From Variovorax ginsengisoli (lineage in GTDB: Bacteria; Pseudomonadota; Gammaproteobacteria; Burkholderiales; Burkholderiaceae_C), in NCBI RefSeq assembly GCF_030486595.1, contig NZ_JAUJZH010000034.1, forward strand, positions 1 to 64,000: a DNA stretch of 64,000 nucleotides. The letters are read 5' to 3'. How positions within the stretch are numbered: position 1 is the stretch's first letter; every line of letters begins with the position of its first letter. Of the stretch, positions 1 through 9,231 are shown one piece after another. The notes beneath the pieces were generated by a model that was not told the DNA's origin, searched no databases, and saw nothing but the letters and a program-made list of their open reading frames with translations. Position numbers and translations under genes: made by a program.

Positions 1-20
1 CACCTCCCGAAGGAAGCAGT

Positions 21-73
21 CGCTGCGCGGCAAGCCGCTTCGGGCTACGCCCTACGCGCCTTGCCGCGCAGCG
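21..73. repeat. Perfect 14-bp inverted repeat
   Basis: CGCTGCGCGGCAAG at 21-34 is matched exactly by its reverse complement at 60-73, with a 25-nt loop. No T-run follows either arm, so it is not a classical terminator. It could be a REP-like element or the end of a feature that begins outside the window. Confidence 0.6.
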
Positions 74-799
74 AGTGAAAGAAGACTTACACCACTTCCT
101 GGGACATCAACCGAGCTTGTCTTTCAATGTCGGAAATTGAGTGCGGATGTTCGGCCCTTCCCGAACCCAACATCCATTGGACGCTGCGCCATCGAACGTA
201 GTGAGGTAGGAAATACGATAGGGTGCGATGCATACGCCTTGGGCATCGGTCAACTGCAGAGAGTGAAAACGGATCTCCATCCGTCACGAACAGGACTTGA
301 GGCTCCATGTCGCAGCCGAGAACCAGTGAGCAACCTGCGACAACTGCCGCGACTGAAGATGTCTTCATGTCGCCCCCAGTCCGGCAAAGATTGATTGGGC
401 GCTTTGGTATGACAGGCGTCAACCCTGAAGCTGATGGGACCACGTTGCCGCCGATAGGCGGGGGCTTTCGGTCAAGCCGGCCGCGCAATGAGAGGCAACG
501 CTGGCGTGTCCCGCAACGCTTGGAGGGGTGGGGGTGAGGTGGGGTATCGAATGGCCTGGAGCGCCTGCTCGCTGGAAACCGCTCGGTATCTCACGCGCAG
601 AAAACATCCCCGCGTGCGAATCAAATCAGCAAACAGCCTCCTGCCCAAACGGCTCGGCCTAAGACGGCCGACCAATGGGGTCGGTTCCGCAACCAGGCGA
701 GGAGGTCGGCCATCCTCGCCCGCAGCAACAGATGATCTTCAAGCAAGCCACTGTTCTTTGGACGACTTGCCTACAGATTGCCTACAGACATCTGAAAGC

Positions 800-833
800 A
801 AAAAAGCCCGCTATCGTTTTGATAGCGAGCTTT
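800..833 (-). terminator. Rho-independent terminator of tRNA-Thr
   Basis: Read on the minus strand, GCTCGCTATC pairs with GATAGCGGGC around a short AAAAC loop and is followed by TTTTTT. It lies about 13 nt beyond the tRNA 3' end. Confidence 0.85.
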
Positions 834-845
834 CCTTACTGCATA

Positions 846-921
846 TGGTGCCGGAGAGATGAATCGAACACCCGACCTTCTCATTACGAATGAGCTGCTC
901 TACCGACTGAGCTACACCGGC
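846..921 (-). tRNA. tRNA-Thr(CGT)
   Basis: A 76-nt cloverleaf with encoded CCA. The acceptor GCCGGTG pairs with the 3' strand before ACCA, the D-arm and the TTCGATT T-loop are present, and the anticodon stem CTCAT/ATGAG encloses CGT. Confidence 0.93.
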
Positions 922-931
922 TAAGCCTTCG

Positions 932-959
932 ATTATAGCGGATCGTGATAGCTGGTCAG
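932..959 (-). promoter_or_regulatory. Sigma-70 promoter for tRNA-Thr
   Basis: On the minus strand CTGACC, a 16-nt spacer and a perfect TATAAT lie just before the tRNA start and overlap the last codons of fbp, so the tRNA has its own promoter inside the 3' end of the upstream gene. Confidence 0.6.
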
Positions 960-1943
960 CCGCTCGACCTCGTTTTTCGACCCCAACACAACAGCCACGC
1001 GCTCATGCAGCTTGGTCGGCTGCAGGTCCATGATGCGCTGGCGACCGTTGGTCGACGCGCCGCCGGCCTGCTCGACCAGCCAGCTCATCGGGTTGGCCTC
1101 GTACATCAGGCGCAGCTTGCCGGCCTTCTCGGGCTCGCGCTTGTCCCAGGGGTACATGAAGACGCCGCCGCGCATCAGGATGCGGTGCACGTCGGCCACC
1201 ATGCTGGCGATCCAGCGCATGTTGAAGTCCTTGCCGCGCGGACCGTCCTTCCCGGCCAGGCATTCGTCGATGTAGCGCTTCACCGGGGCGTCCCAGTGCC
1301 GCATGTTGCTCATGTTGATCGCGAATTCCTTGGTGTCGGCCGGGATCTGGATGTCCTCCTGCGTCAGCATGAAGGAACCCTGCTCGCGGTCGAGAGTGAA
1401 CATCGCGACGCCGGCGCCCACGGTCAGCACCAGCGTGGTCTGCGGGCCGTAGATGCAGTAGCCGGCCGCCACCTGCTTGGCGCCGGCCTGCAGGAAGTCG
1501 GCCTCCTGCACGCCGGGCGTGTCGTCGGGCTTCTTCAACACGCTGAAGATGGTGCCGATGCTGACGTTGACGTCGATGTTGCTCGAGCCGTCGAGCGGGT
1601 CGAACAGCAGCAGGTATTCGCCCTGCGGGTAGCGGTTGGGCACCACGTGGATGCTTTCCATCTCCTCGCTGGCCATGGCCGCCAGGTGGCCGCCCCATTC
1701 GTTGGCCTCGATCAGCACCTCGTTGGCGATGATGTCGAGCTTCTTCTGGATCTCGCCCTGCACGTTCTCGCTCTCGGCCGTGCCGAGCACGCCGCCGAGC
1801 GCGCCCTTGTTGACGGCCTGGCTGATGCTCTTGCAGGCGCGCGCCACCACTTCGAGCAACAGGCGCAGCTGGCCGGGGATCAGGCCGTCGGCGCGTTGCT
1901 GCTCGACCAGGTAGCGGGTGAGGGATATCTTGGATTGGGCCAT
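933..1943 (-). CDS. fbp: Class I fructose-1,6-bisphosphatase
   Basis: This 336-residue enzyme hydrolyses fructose 1,6-bisphosphate to fructose 6-phosphate in gluconeogenesis. The metal-binding motif DPLDGSSN is at about residues 115-122, with the upstream glutamates SEE at 92-94, RGGVFMYPWD at 258-267 and the substrate-site segment KLRLMYEANP at 276-285. Length fits the family. It lies 24 bp downstream of pepN on the same strand and probably ends a prfB-HAD-pepN-fbp transcription unit. The tRNA-Thr promoter overlaps its 3' end. Confidence 0.97.
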   Translation of the reverse strand: MAQSKISLTRYLVEQQRADGLIPGQLRLLLEVVARACKSISQAVNKGALGGVLGTAESENVQGEIQKKLDIIANEVLIEANEWGGHLAAMASEEMESIHVVPNRYPQGEYLLLFDPLDGSSNIDVNVSIGTIFSVLKKPDDTPGVQEADFLQAGAKQVAAGYCIYGPQTTLVLTVGAGVAMFTLDREQGSFMLTQEDIQIPADTKEFAINMSNMRHWDAPVKRYIDECLAGKDGPRGKDFNMRWIASMVADVHRILMRGGVFMYPWDKREPEKAGKLRLMYEANPMSWLVEQAGGASTNGRQRIMDLQPTKLHERVAVVLGSKNEVERLTSYHDPL

Positions 1944-1967
1944 GAAGTTCTTCGGGTCCTTGCGGGT

Positions 1968-4658
1968 TCAGATCGACAGCGCGCGGGTGACCACCTCGTG
2001 CGTGTCCTTGCTCAGGTCGGGCCGCGCGGCGACGCGGGCGATCGCCTCGCGGGCGGCGCTGCGGTAGGGCTCGGCCAGCTTGCTCCAGCGATCGAGAGCG
2101 CGCGCCAGGCGGGCCGCGACCTGCGGGTTGATGGCATCGAGCTCGATCACGCGGTCGCTCCAGAACACATAGCCGGCGGCGTCGGGGCGGTGCAGGGCGC
2201 CGGGGTTGGCGCTGCAGTAGCTGAAGATCACGCTGCGGGCGCGGTTCGGGTTCTTGATCGAGAAGTCCGGGTGCTTCATGAGCTGCTTGACCAGCGGCAG
2301 GATGTCGCCGCCGCGGTCCGGCGCGCCGGCCTGAAGCGAGAACCACTTGTCGATCACCAGCGCCTCGTTCTTGAAGATCTCGTGGAAGCGCGCCAGCGCC
2401 TGCGCCGCCAGCGCATGGCCCGACGACACCAGCGCGCTGAGCGCATTGAAGCGGTCGGTCATGTTGCCCGCGTCCTTGAAGCGCTGCAGCGTCTTGCCCG
2501 GCCACACGTTGTCGCCCGAGGCCCGCGCCGCCAGACACAGGTGGGTGAGGGCGATGCCCGCCAGCGCCCGGCGGCCCGAGGAGACCGGGTCGGGTGTGTA
2601 GGCGCCGGTGTCGCGGTTCTGCTCGTAGGCCTGCTCCCAATCGGCGAACAGCGCGGTGGCGAGCTGCGCCCGCATGGCTTCGCGCACCGCGTGCACGCGC
2701 TGCGGGTCGACCACGTCGAGCTGCTCCGCGATGTAGGTCTCGGAGGGCAGGGTGAGCACCAGTTCCTTGAAGGCGGCGTCGAGCTGCGGATGGCGCAGCA
2801 CGCTCCGCATCGCGTCGACGAAGGCCTCGTCCAGCGGCTGCTCCCCGGCGAGGGCCGGCTCGTTGATCGCGCGGATTGCCGCCCGCAGCGCCAGGCGCTG
2901 GCCGGCTTCCCAGCGATTGAACGGGTCGGGGTCGCTGGCCAGCAAGGTGAGCAGCTGGGCGTCCGAGTAGGCGTAGTCGAGGATCACCGGCGCGCTGAAG
3001 CTGCGCAGGATCGAGGGCACCGGCTCGGCGTCGAGACCGATGAAGGTGTACTGCTCGCCGGCGCGCGTGAGCACCAGGGTGCGGGTGCCCGGCGTGCCCT
3101 CGGCCTCGCCTTCGAGCTGCACCGGCAGCTCGCGGCCGTCGGCGCCGAGCAGGCCCAGGTTGACCGGGATCACGAACGGATCCTTGGTCGCCTGGCCCGG
3201 GGTGGGCGGGCAGCTCTGCACGAAGCTCAGCGTGTAGCTGCGCGAGGCCGCGTCGTAGACGCCGTGGGCCGCCAGGCGCGGCGTGCCGGCCTGGCTGTAC
3301 CAGCGCTTGAACTGCGGCAGCAGGCGCGCCAGCTCGGTGTCGGGGTTGGCATCGGCGATGGCCTGCGCGAAGTCGTCGCAGGTCACGGCCTGGCCGTCGT
3401 GGCGCTCGAAGTACAACGTGATGCCGCGCTCGAAGCCCTTGCGGCCGACCAGCGTCTGCATCATGCGCACCACCTCGGCACCCTTCTCGTAGATGGTGAC
3501 GGTGTAGAAGTTGCTGATCTCGATGTAGCTGTCGGGCCGCACCGGGTGCGCCATCGGGCCGGCATCTTCCGGGAACTGGGCGGTGCGCAGCACGCGCACG
3601 TCCTCGATGCGCTTGACCGCGCGCGCCGACGCATCGGCGCACAGGTCCTGGCTGAACTCCTGGTCGCGGAAGACCGTCAGGCCTTCCTTGAGCGACAGCT
3701 GGAACCAGTCGCGGCAGGTGACGCGGTCGCCGCTCCAGTTGTGGAAGTACTCGTGGCCGACCACGCTCTCGATGTTGCTGTAGTCGGCATCGGTCGCGGT
3801 GGCCTGGTTGGCCAGGACGTACTTCGTGTTGAAGATGTTCAGGCCCTTGTTCTCCATCGCGCCCATGTTGAAGTCGCTGGTGGCGACGATCATGAAGCGG
3901 TCGAGGTCGAGCGGCAGGCCGAAGCGGGCCTCGTCCCACAGCACCGAGTTGATCAGCGAGTTCATCGCATGCTCGGTCTTGTCGAGGTCGCCGGCGCGCA
4001 CATACACCTGCAGCAGGTGTTCGCGGCCGTTGCGCGCCTTGATGTGCTGTTCGCGTGCCACCAGCTTGCCCGCGACCAGCGCGAACAGGTAGCTGGGCTT
4101 GCGGAACGGGTCGACCCACTTGGCGAAGTGGCGGCCCTCGGGCAGGTCGCCGTGCTCGACCAGGTTGCCGTTCGACAGCAGCACCGGGTAGGCGGCCTTG
4201 GTGGCGCGCAAGGTCACCGTGTAGCTGGCCATCACGTCAGGGCGGTCGAGGAAGTAGGTGATGCGGCGGAAGCCCTCGGCCTCGCACTGCGTGAAGAAGG
4301 TGTCCTCGCTCACGAACAGGCCCATGAGCTTGGTGTTCTTGACCGGGCAGCAGGTGGTGAAGATCTCCAGCTCGAAGGCGTCGGGCAGGCTGTCGATCAC
4401 CAGCTGGTCGGCCTCCATGCGGAACGAGGCGCCCTGGCCGTCGACCAGCACGCGGGCCAGGTTGAGTTCGTCGCCGTCGAGGCGCAGCGGCTCGGGCGCG
4501 ACCTCGGGGTTGCGGCGCAGACGCATGCGGTTGAGGACCCGGGTCTTGGCCGGGTCGAGGTCGAAGGTCAGCTCGACCGTGTCGATCCAGTAGGCCGGCG
4601 CGCTGTAGTCCTCGCGACGGATCGCGATCGGTTGGCCTTGGGCATCACGCAGCAGCAT
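1968..4658 (-). CDS. pepN: Aminopeptidase N (M1 zinc metallopeptidase)
   Basis: This 896-residue protein removes N-terminal residues from peptides in the cytoplasm. The exopeptidase motif GAMEN is at 266-270. The zinc site HEYFH (302-306) is followed by the third ligand E325 after exactly 18 residues, as in the family. N-terminal beta domain, thermolysin-like centre and long helical C-terminus give the usual full length. Its start overlaps the 3' end of the HAD gene by 14 bp, suggesting coupled translation. Confidence 0.97.
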   Translation of the reverse strand: MLLRDAQGQPIAIRREDYSAPAYWIDTVELTFDLDPAKTRVLNRMRLRRNPEVAPEPLRLDGDELNLARVLVDGQGASFRMEADQLVIDSLPDAFELEIFTTCCPVKNTKLMGLFVSEDTFFTQCEAEGFRRITYFLDRPDVMASYTVTLRATKAAYPVLLSNGNLVEHGDLPEGRHFAKWVDPFRKPSYLFALVAGKLVAREQHIKARNGREHLLQVYVRAGDLDKTEHAMNSLINSVLWDEARFGLPLDLDRFMIVATSDFNMGAMENKGLNIFNTKYVLANQATATDADYSNIESVVGHEYFHNWSGDRVTCRDWFQLSLKEGLTVFRDQEFSQDLCADASARAVKRIEDVRVLRTAQFPEDAGPMAHPVRPDSYIEISNFYTVTIYEKGAEVVRMMQTLVGRKGFERGITLYFERHDGQAVTCDDFAQAIADANPDTELARLLPQFKRWYSQAGTPRLAAHGVYDAASRSYTLSFVQSCPPTPGQATKDPFVIPVNLGLLGADGRELPVQLEGEAEGTPGTRTLVLTRAGEQYTFIGLDAEPVPSILRSFSAPVILDYAYSDAQLLTLLASDPDPFNRWEAGQRLALRAAIRAINEPALAGEQPLDEAFVDAMRSVLRHPQLDAAFKELVLTLPSETYIAEQLDVVDPQRVHAVREAMRAQLATALFADWEQAYEQNRDTGAYTPDPVSSGRRALAGIALTHLCLAARASGDNVWPGKTLQRFKDAGNMTDRFNALSALVSSGHALAAQALARFHEIFKNEALVIDKWFSLQAGAPDRGGDILPLVKQLMKHPDFSIKNPNRARSVIFSYCSANPGALHRPDAAGYVFWSDRVIELDAINPQVAARLARALDRWSKLAEPYRSAAREAIARVAARPDLSKDTHEVVTRALSI

Positions 4659-5331
4659 CGAGTGTCTCCAGGAAGTTTGAGTTGGCTAGTTCGTTGTAGT
4701 CACGCACGGCCGCGATCACGTGCGGCCCCGCGAGTTCGCTGGCGCTGTGGGTGGTGCAGACCGCCACCGCCAGCATGCCGCCGCGGCGGGCGGCCTCGAT
4801 GCCGAAAGGCGCGTCCTCGAACACGATGCAGCGCGATGGCGTTACGCCGATGCGGCGTGCGGCTTCGAGAAAGATGGCCGGCTGCGGCTTGCCGGGCAGG
4901 CCCTCGTCGCCGCCGACGATCGCCAGCGGCGCGGGGTCCGGACGCAGGTGGGACATCGTGAAGGCGATGTTGTGCTTGTCGCCGGCGGTGCCGACCGCGA
5001 CCTTCAGCCCACGCGCGACCGCGGCCCGGTTGAAGGCGCCGAAGCCCGGCACTTCGCGGAAATGGGCGCCGAAGAGCTCGCGGTAGATCGATTCCTTGTG
5101 ATGGGTGATCTCGGCGCTCTCGGCCTCGCTCACCTCCCGGCCCATGAGCTCGCAGGCGCACTCGAAGGCAGTGCGGCCGGTGGTCTGCCGCATGAACTTC
5201 GGGATGTCGATCTCGACCCCATGGCGGATGCCGTACTCGATCCATGCCTTGGCGTGCCAGGGCATGGAGTCGACCATGGTGCCGTCCATGTCGAAGATCA
5301 GGGCTTCCACCTTGCGGGTCGCGGCCTGCAT
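4645..5331 (-). CDS. HAD-superfamily hydrolase, beta-phosphoglucomutase/phosphatase type
   Basis: A 228-residue HAD protein. Motif I DMDGT (residues 14-18, nucleophile Asp14 and acid/base Asp16) is followed by the helical cap typical of sugar-phosphate phosphatases, and FEDAPFGIEAA is the acidic motif IV. The ATG at 5331 is chosen because it overlaps the prfB stop as TGATG; a longer open frame upstream only shadows prfB. The substrate cannot be read from the sequence. Confidence 0.9.
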   Translation of the reverse strand: MQAATRKVEALIFDMDGTMVDSMPWHAKAWIEYGIRHGVEIDIPKFMRQTTGRTAFECACELMGREVSEAESAEITHHKESIYRELFGAHFREVPGFGAFNRAAVARGLKVAVGTAGDKHNIAFTMSHLRPDPAPLAIVGGDEGLPGKPQPAIFLEAARRIGVTPSRCIVFEDAPFGIEAARRGGMLAVAVCTTHSASELAGPHVIAAVRDYNELANSNFLETLDAAA

Positions 5332-6435
5332 CAGACGCCCTGCTTCAAGGACGCTTCGATGAAGGCATCGAGATCGCCGTCCAGCACCTTCTGCGTCGCC
5401 GAGATCTCGACGTTGGTGCGCAGGTCCTTGATGCGGCTGTTGTCCAGCACGTAGCTGCGGATCTGGTGGCCCCAGCCGACGTCGGTCTTGCTGTCTTCCA
5501 GCTTCTGCTGCTCTTCCTGGCGCTTGCGCATCTCGTGGTCGTACAGGCGCGAGCGCAGCCGCTTCCAGGCGACGTCGCGGTTGCTGTGCTGGCTGCGGCC
5601 GTCCTGGCACTGCACCACGATGCCGGTCGGGATGTGCGTCAGCCGCACCGCCGAGTCGGTCTTGTTGATGTGCTGGCCGCCGGCGCCGCTGGCGCGGAAG
5701 GTGTCGGTGCGCACGTCCGACGGATTGATGTCGATCTCGATCGAGTCGTCGATTTCCGGGTAGACGAAGATGCTCGCGAAGCTGGTGTGGCGGCCGCCCG
5801 AGGAGTCGAAGGGCGACTTGCGCACCAGCCGGTGCACGCCGGTCTCGGTGCGCAGCAGGCCGAAGGCGTAGTCGCCCTCGACCTTGATGGTCGCGCCCTT
5901 GATGCCCGCGGTATCGCCCGGGGTCTCGTCCTCGATCTGGGTCTTGAAGCCCTTGCGCTCGGCGTACTTCAGGTACTGGCGCAGCAGCATGCTGGCCCAG
6001 TCGCAGGCCTCGGTGCCGCCGGCGCCGGCCTGGATGTCGACGAAGGCGTTCAGCGGATCGGCCGGGTTGTTGAACATCCGGCGGAACTCGAGCTGCTTGA
6101 TGTCGGCTTCGAGCTTGGCGGCGTCATCGGCGATCGCCTGCAGGCCGTCCATGTCGCCGTCTTCCTTCGACATCTCGAACAGTTCGGTGTTGTCCGCGAG
6201 GCCGCTGGTGAGCCGGTCGAGCGTGACCACGACGTCGTCGAGCGCCTTCTTTTCCTTGCCCAGCTCCTGGGCCTTCTTGGGGTCGTTCCAGACGTTCGGG
6301 TCTTCGAGCGACGCGTTGACTGTCCTCAGTCGTTCAGCTTTGGCATCGTAGTCAAAGATACCTCCGTAAATCGACCGTGCGGGCGCTCAGGTCCGCGAGA
6401 GTTGCGCCGATTTGGTTGATTTGCTCTGCATCCAT
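5331..6435 (-). CDS. prfB: Peptide chain release factor 2 with programmed +1 frameshift
   Basis: RF2 reads UGA and UAA stop codons. The first 27 codons (6435-6355) end at an in-frame TGA (6354-6352) inside TATCTTTGAC. Slipping +1 on CTT continues as DYDAK, giving about 367 residues. A Shine-Dalgarno-like GGAGG (6365-6361) lies just before the slip site, as in the classical autoregulated prfB. SPF is at about 207-209 and the catalytic GGQ at about 252-254. The interval covers both frames, so this is not a sequencing error. Confidence 0.96.
6352..6365 (-). promoter_or_regulatory. prfB programmed frameshift signal
   Basis: On the minus strand GGAGG, two bases, then TATCTTTGAC, that is Tyr-Leu-stop with a +1 re-reading as GAC. 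The internal Shine-Dalgarno and the slippery CTT-TGA-C are the two known determinants. Low RF2 slows reading of UGA and favours the shift. Confidence 0.93.
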
Positions 6436-6516
6436 GGGGTGTCCTGACGGTGTTCGGGGGAAACCGCGTATTTTCTCATGCCCGGCATGGCCGGGTCCGG
6501 GGCAGGGGGAGCGCGC

Positions 6517-7434
6517 TCAGGCGGCGGTGAATTCTTCGATCAGGCGGGCCACGGCGGCCGGCTGGTCGTGGTGCAGCATGTGGCCGGCGTCCTCGACCCG
6601 CGCGATGCGCGCATCGGGCACGCTTTTCAGGCGCTCGTGGTACTCGTCCAGCGTGTAGCGGCCCTTCCACCATCGGCCCAGGCTGTCGTCCGACGCCTCG
6701 ACCGCCAGCAGCGGCGCCCGGATGGCGGCGTACAGCGCCAGCATCTCGTCGACCCGGAACAGGTTGGCGTTGATGATCTTGTGGGCCGGGTCGCCGAGGA
6801 TCTCCCAGCGCTGCTCGCCCTCGGCGGTCGGCCGCGCCGCCGACCAGTGGGCGGCCAGCCAGTCGGCCTTGTCCTGGCTGAGGCGCGGGTTGGTCTTCAT
6901 GAGCCGGCGCGCCACGCCGTCGACCGCCGGGTAGGCGGCCAGCGCCATTTCGCCGCGGTGCAGGCGCTTGATCTCGTCGATCCACTTGCCGAAGCGCTCG
7001 GGCGCCTGCTCGGGCTTCAGGACCGGCATGCCGAAGCCTTCGAGGTTGACCAGCCGACGCACGCGCTGCGGCCGGACGCCGGCGTACTGCATGACCGTGT
7101 TGCCGCCCATGCTGTGGCCGACCAGGTCGACCGGGGTGTCGCCGGCGTAGTGGTCCAGCAGCCAGTCGAGATCGGCCAGGTAGTCCGGCATCCAGTAGTT
7201 GTCGACCGTCCCGCCGTCGGTGAGTCCGAAGCCGCGCCAGTCGGCCGCGACCACGAAGCGGTCTTCGGCGAGCGCGTCGACCACGAACTGCCAGGAGGCC
7301 GCGACGTCCATCCAGCCGTGCATCATGACCAGCGGCGGCCGGTCGGCCGAGGGGTGGCCCCACAGGCGCACGTGGTAGCTCAGGTGGCGGACCGGGACGA
7401 ATTCGCTGCGGGAGGGGCGGAGGGCTTGGTACAT
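6517..7434 (-). CDS. Alpha/beta-fold hydrolase
   Basis: This 305-residue protein has the alpha/beta hydrolase core: an oxyanion segment MHGWMD, the nucleophile elbow GHSMGG, and a late Asp/His pair (DAGHMLHH). The ATG at 7434 is preferred because the longer open frame runs into the aldo/keto reductase promoter and start. It lies 82 bp upstream of prfB on the same strand. The substrate is unknown. Confidence 0.88.
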   Translation of the reverse strand: MYQALRPSRSEFVPVRHLSYHVRLWGHPSADRPPLVMMHGWMDVAASWQFVVDALAEDRFVVAADWRGFGLTDGGTVDNYWMPDYLADLDWLLDHYAGDTPVDLVGHSMGGNTVMQYAGVRPQRVRRLVNLEGFGMPVLKPEQAPERFGKWIDEIKRLHRGEMALAAYPAVDGVARRLMKTNPRLSQDKADWLAAHWSAARPTAEGEQRWEILGDPAHKIINANLFRVDEMLALYAAIRAPLLAVEASDDSLGRWWKGRYTLDEYHERLKSVPDARIARVEDAGHMLHHDQPAAVARLIEEFTAA

Positions 7435-7516
7435 CGAATCCGATGATAAGGACCCCCGGCGGGCGGTGCAGTCGACTGCAAGACAGGCGTTGCATCCACC
7501 CTGTAGCATTTCGGCC

Positions 7517-8578
7517 ATGCAAAAAATCCAACTCGGTCAGAGCGACCTCCATGTCACGCCGATCTGCCTCGGCACCATGACCTTCGGCGAGCAGGTGGAC
7601 GAGCCCACCGCCCACGCGATCCTCGATCGTTCCCTGGAGCGCGGCGTCGACTTCATCGACACCGCCGAGATGTACGCCGTGCCGGCGCGCAAGGAAACCT
7701 TCGGCGCCACCGAAACCATCATCGGGAACTGGTTCGAGAAAAACCCCGCAGCGCGCCAGAAGCTCGTGCTGGCCACCAAGGTCGCGGGCCCGTCGCGCGG
7801 CATGCCGTGGGTGCGCGAGGGCAGCGGCATGACGCCGGCCGACATCGCCGCCTCCTGCGAAGCCAGCCTCAAGCGCCTGAAGACCGATGTCATCGACCTC
7901 TACCAGATCCACTGGCCCGAGCGCCATGTGCCGGCTTTCGGCCAGCTCTACTACGACCCGAAGCGCGAGACCTCGACCACCCCGATCCACGACCAGCTCG
8001 AAGCGCTGGGCAAGCTGGTCAAGGCTGGCAAGGTGCGCGCGATCGGCCTGTCGAACGAGACGCCCTATGGCGTGCACGAATTCGTGCGGCTGGCCGAACA
8101 GCACGGCCTGCCGCGCGTGGCGACGGTGCAGAACGTCTACTGCCTGATCAGCCGCGCGGCCGAGAACGGGCTCGACGAGACCATGCACCGCCTGGGCGTG
8201 TCGCTGCTGGCCTATTCGCCGCTGGCCTTCGGCCTGCTGACCGGCAAGTACGACCTGGGCGGCACCGAGGGACCGGACGCGCCCAGGGGCGCCCGCATCT
8301 CGAGCTACGAATCGGTGCGCAAGCAGCGCTGGGGCCGTCCCGATGCGCTGAAGGCGGCACGCCGCTACAACGCGCTGGCCCGCGAGCACGGCCTGACGCC
8401 CGTGCAGATGGCGCTGGCCTTCTGCTACACCAAATGGCAGGTCGCGAGCACCATCATCGGCGTCACCTCGGTGGCCCAGCTGAACGAAGACCTGGACGCC
8501 TGGGGCACCACGCTGTCGCCGGAGCTGCTGGCCGAGATCGACAAGATCCGGTGGGAAATGCGAGATCCTGCTTCCTGA
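7517..8578 (+). CDS. Aldo/keto reductase (Tas-like)
   Basis: A 353-residue NADPH-dependent reductase of the AKR/Tas type. LGTMTFG at the N-terminus, FIDTAEMY with the catalytic Asp and Tyr, the active-site Lys in LATKVAG and IHWPERH are all present. The ATG at 7517 is chosen over an upstream one lying in the divergent intergenic region. Two tandem terminators follow immediately. Confidence 0.93.
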   Translation: MQKIQLGQSDLHVTPICLGTMTFGEQVDEPTAHAILDRSLERGVDFIDTAEMYAVPARKETFGATETIIGNWFEKNPAARQKLVLATKVAGPSRGMPWVREGSGMTPADIAASCEASLKRLKTDVIDLYQIHWPERHVPAFGQLYYDPKRETSTTPIHDQLEALGKLVKAGKVRAIGLSNETPYGVHEFVRLAEQHGLPRVATVQNVYCLISRAAENGLDETMHRLGVSLLAYSPLAFGLLTGKYDLGGTEGPDAPRGARISSYESVRKQRWGRPDALKAARRYNALAREHGLTPVQMALAFCYTKWQVASTIIGVTSVAQLNEDLDAWGTTLSPELLAEIDKIRWEMRDPAS

Positions 8579-8690
8579 GACCTTGCGGGACAGACCAAGA
8601 AACTGCGCAGCAGTTTTTGCTCTGTCCTCGACCTCCTGAGACCTTGCGGGACAGACCAAGAAACTGCGCAGCAGTTTTTGCTCTGTCCTC
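8573..8690 (+). repeat. Tandem duplication carrying two identical terminators
   Basis: A 57-bp sequence at 8573-8629 is repeated at 8634-8690 with a 61-bp period and no mismatch that I can see. Each copy contains the hairpin AAACTGC-GCA-GCAGTTT followed by TT. The first copy starts inside the last codons of the aldo/keto reductase gene. Confidence 0.9.
8607..8627 (+). terminator. Terminator, first copy
   Basis: A 7-bp stem AAACTGC/GCAGTTT with a GCA loop and a T-run. It is repeated identically 61 bp downstream (about 8668-8688). Confidence 0.75.
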
Positions 8691-8705
8691 AACTGACTAA
8701 AAACC

Positions 8706-9197
8706 GTGGCCAAGAAACCCCACGTCTCCGAAACCCCCGCCACCCAGCTGCTGCGGGCGAACGGCATCGCCTTCACCGAGCACCCCTACGAGTACCTCGA
8801 GCATGGCGGCGCCCAGCACAGTGCCGAGGTGCTCGGCCTCGACCCCTTCACGGTGGTCAAGACGCTGGTCATGCAGGACCAGGACGCCAAGCCGCTGATC
8901 GTGCTCATGCACGGCAACCGAACGGTGTCGACCAAGAACCTGGCGCGCCAGATCGGCGCCAAGTCGATCGAGCCCTGCAAGCCCGAGGTCGCGAACCGCC
9001 ACAGCGGCTACCTGGTCGGCGGCACCTCGCCCTTCGGCACCCGGCGCGCGATGCCGGTCTACATCGAGTCGACCATCCTCGACTTGCCGCGCATCGCGAT
9101 CAACGGCGGACGGCGCGGCTATCTCGTGGGCATCGACCCGCAGGTGTGCCTCCAGTTGCTCGGCGCCCAGCCGGTGCAGTGCGCGCTGGCAGAATAG
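8706..9197 (+). CDS. YbaK/EbsC-type Cys-tRNA(Pro) or aminoacyl-tRNA deacylase
   Basis: A 163-residue protein of the YbaK editing family, which clears mischarged aminoacyl-tRNA. Conserved features include VVKTLVMQ with the catalytic Lys near residue 56, the GGTSPFGTRR segment and a C-terminal GG-R-GYLVGI. It starts with GTG and has the family length. The exact substrate, Cys-tRNA(Pro) or another, is inferred from the family only. Confidence 0.88.
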   Translation: MAKKPHVSETPATQLLRANGIAFTEHPYEYLEHGGAQHSAEVLGLDPFTVVKTLVMQDQDAKPLIVLMHGNRTVSTKNLARQIGAKSIEPCKPEVANRHSGYLVGGTSPFGTRRAMPVYIESTILDLPRIAINGGRRGYLVGIDPQVCLQLLGAQPVQCALAE

Positions 9198-9231
9198 CCG
9201 GCTGCCTCGAACGGAGGCGCCCGGAGAAACC

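Larger units (their letters stand above)
1..845. other. No convincing gene; possible decayed DNA downstream of tRNA-Thr
   Basis: Open frames on both strands overlap one another and none shows a recognisable domain or a ribosome binding site. The base composition is visibly less GC-rich than the neighbouring core genes. It contains a perfect 14-bp inverted repeat (21-34 and 60-73, 25-nt loop) and an 11-bp direct repeat TTGCCTACAGA near 768-790. Sitting just past the 3' end of a tRNA gene, a common integration site, it may be the scar of an old insertion, but no integrase fragment or copied tRNA end is seen. Confidence 0.4.

Noticed and set aside
945..4961. A 1338-codon plus-strand open frame
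   Set aside because: It is antisense to fbp and pepN, has shadow composition and no domain; GC-rich codon use leaves such frames open.
5332..5610. N-terminal extension of the HAD protein
   Set aside because: The 93 added residues lie inside prfB in another frame, and the ATG overlapping the prfB stop fits the family length.
6231..6435. Treating the stop in prfB as a sequencing error
   Set aside because: The slip site and the internal Shine-Dalgarno match the known programmed frameshift exactly.
6476..8776. A 766-codon minus-strand frame across the hydrolase and reductase genes
   Set aside because: It is a shadow of two well-supported genes and of the terminator repeats.
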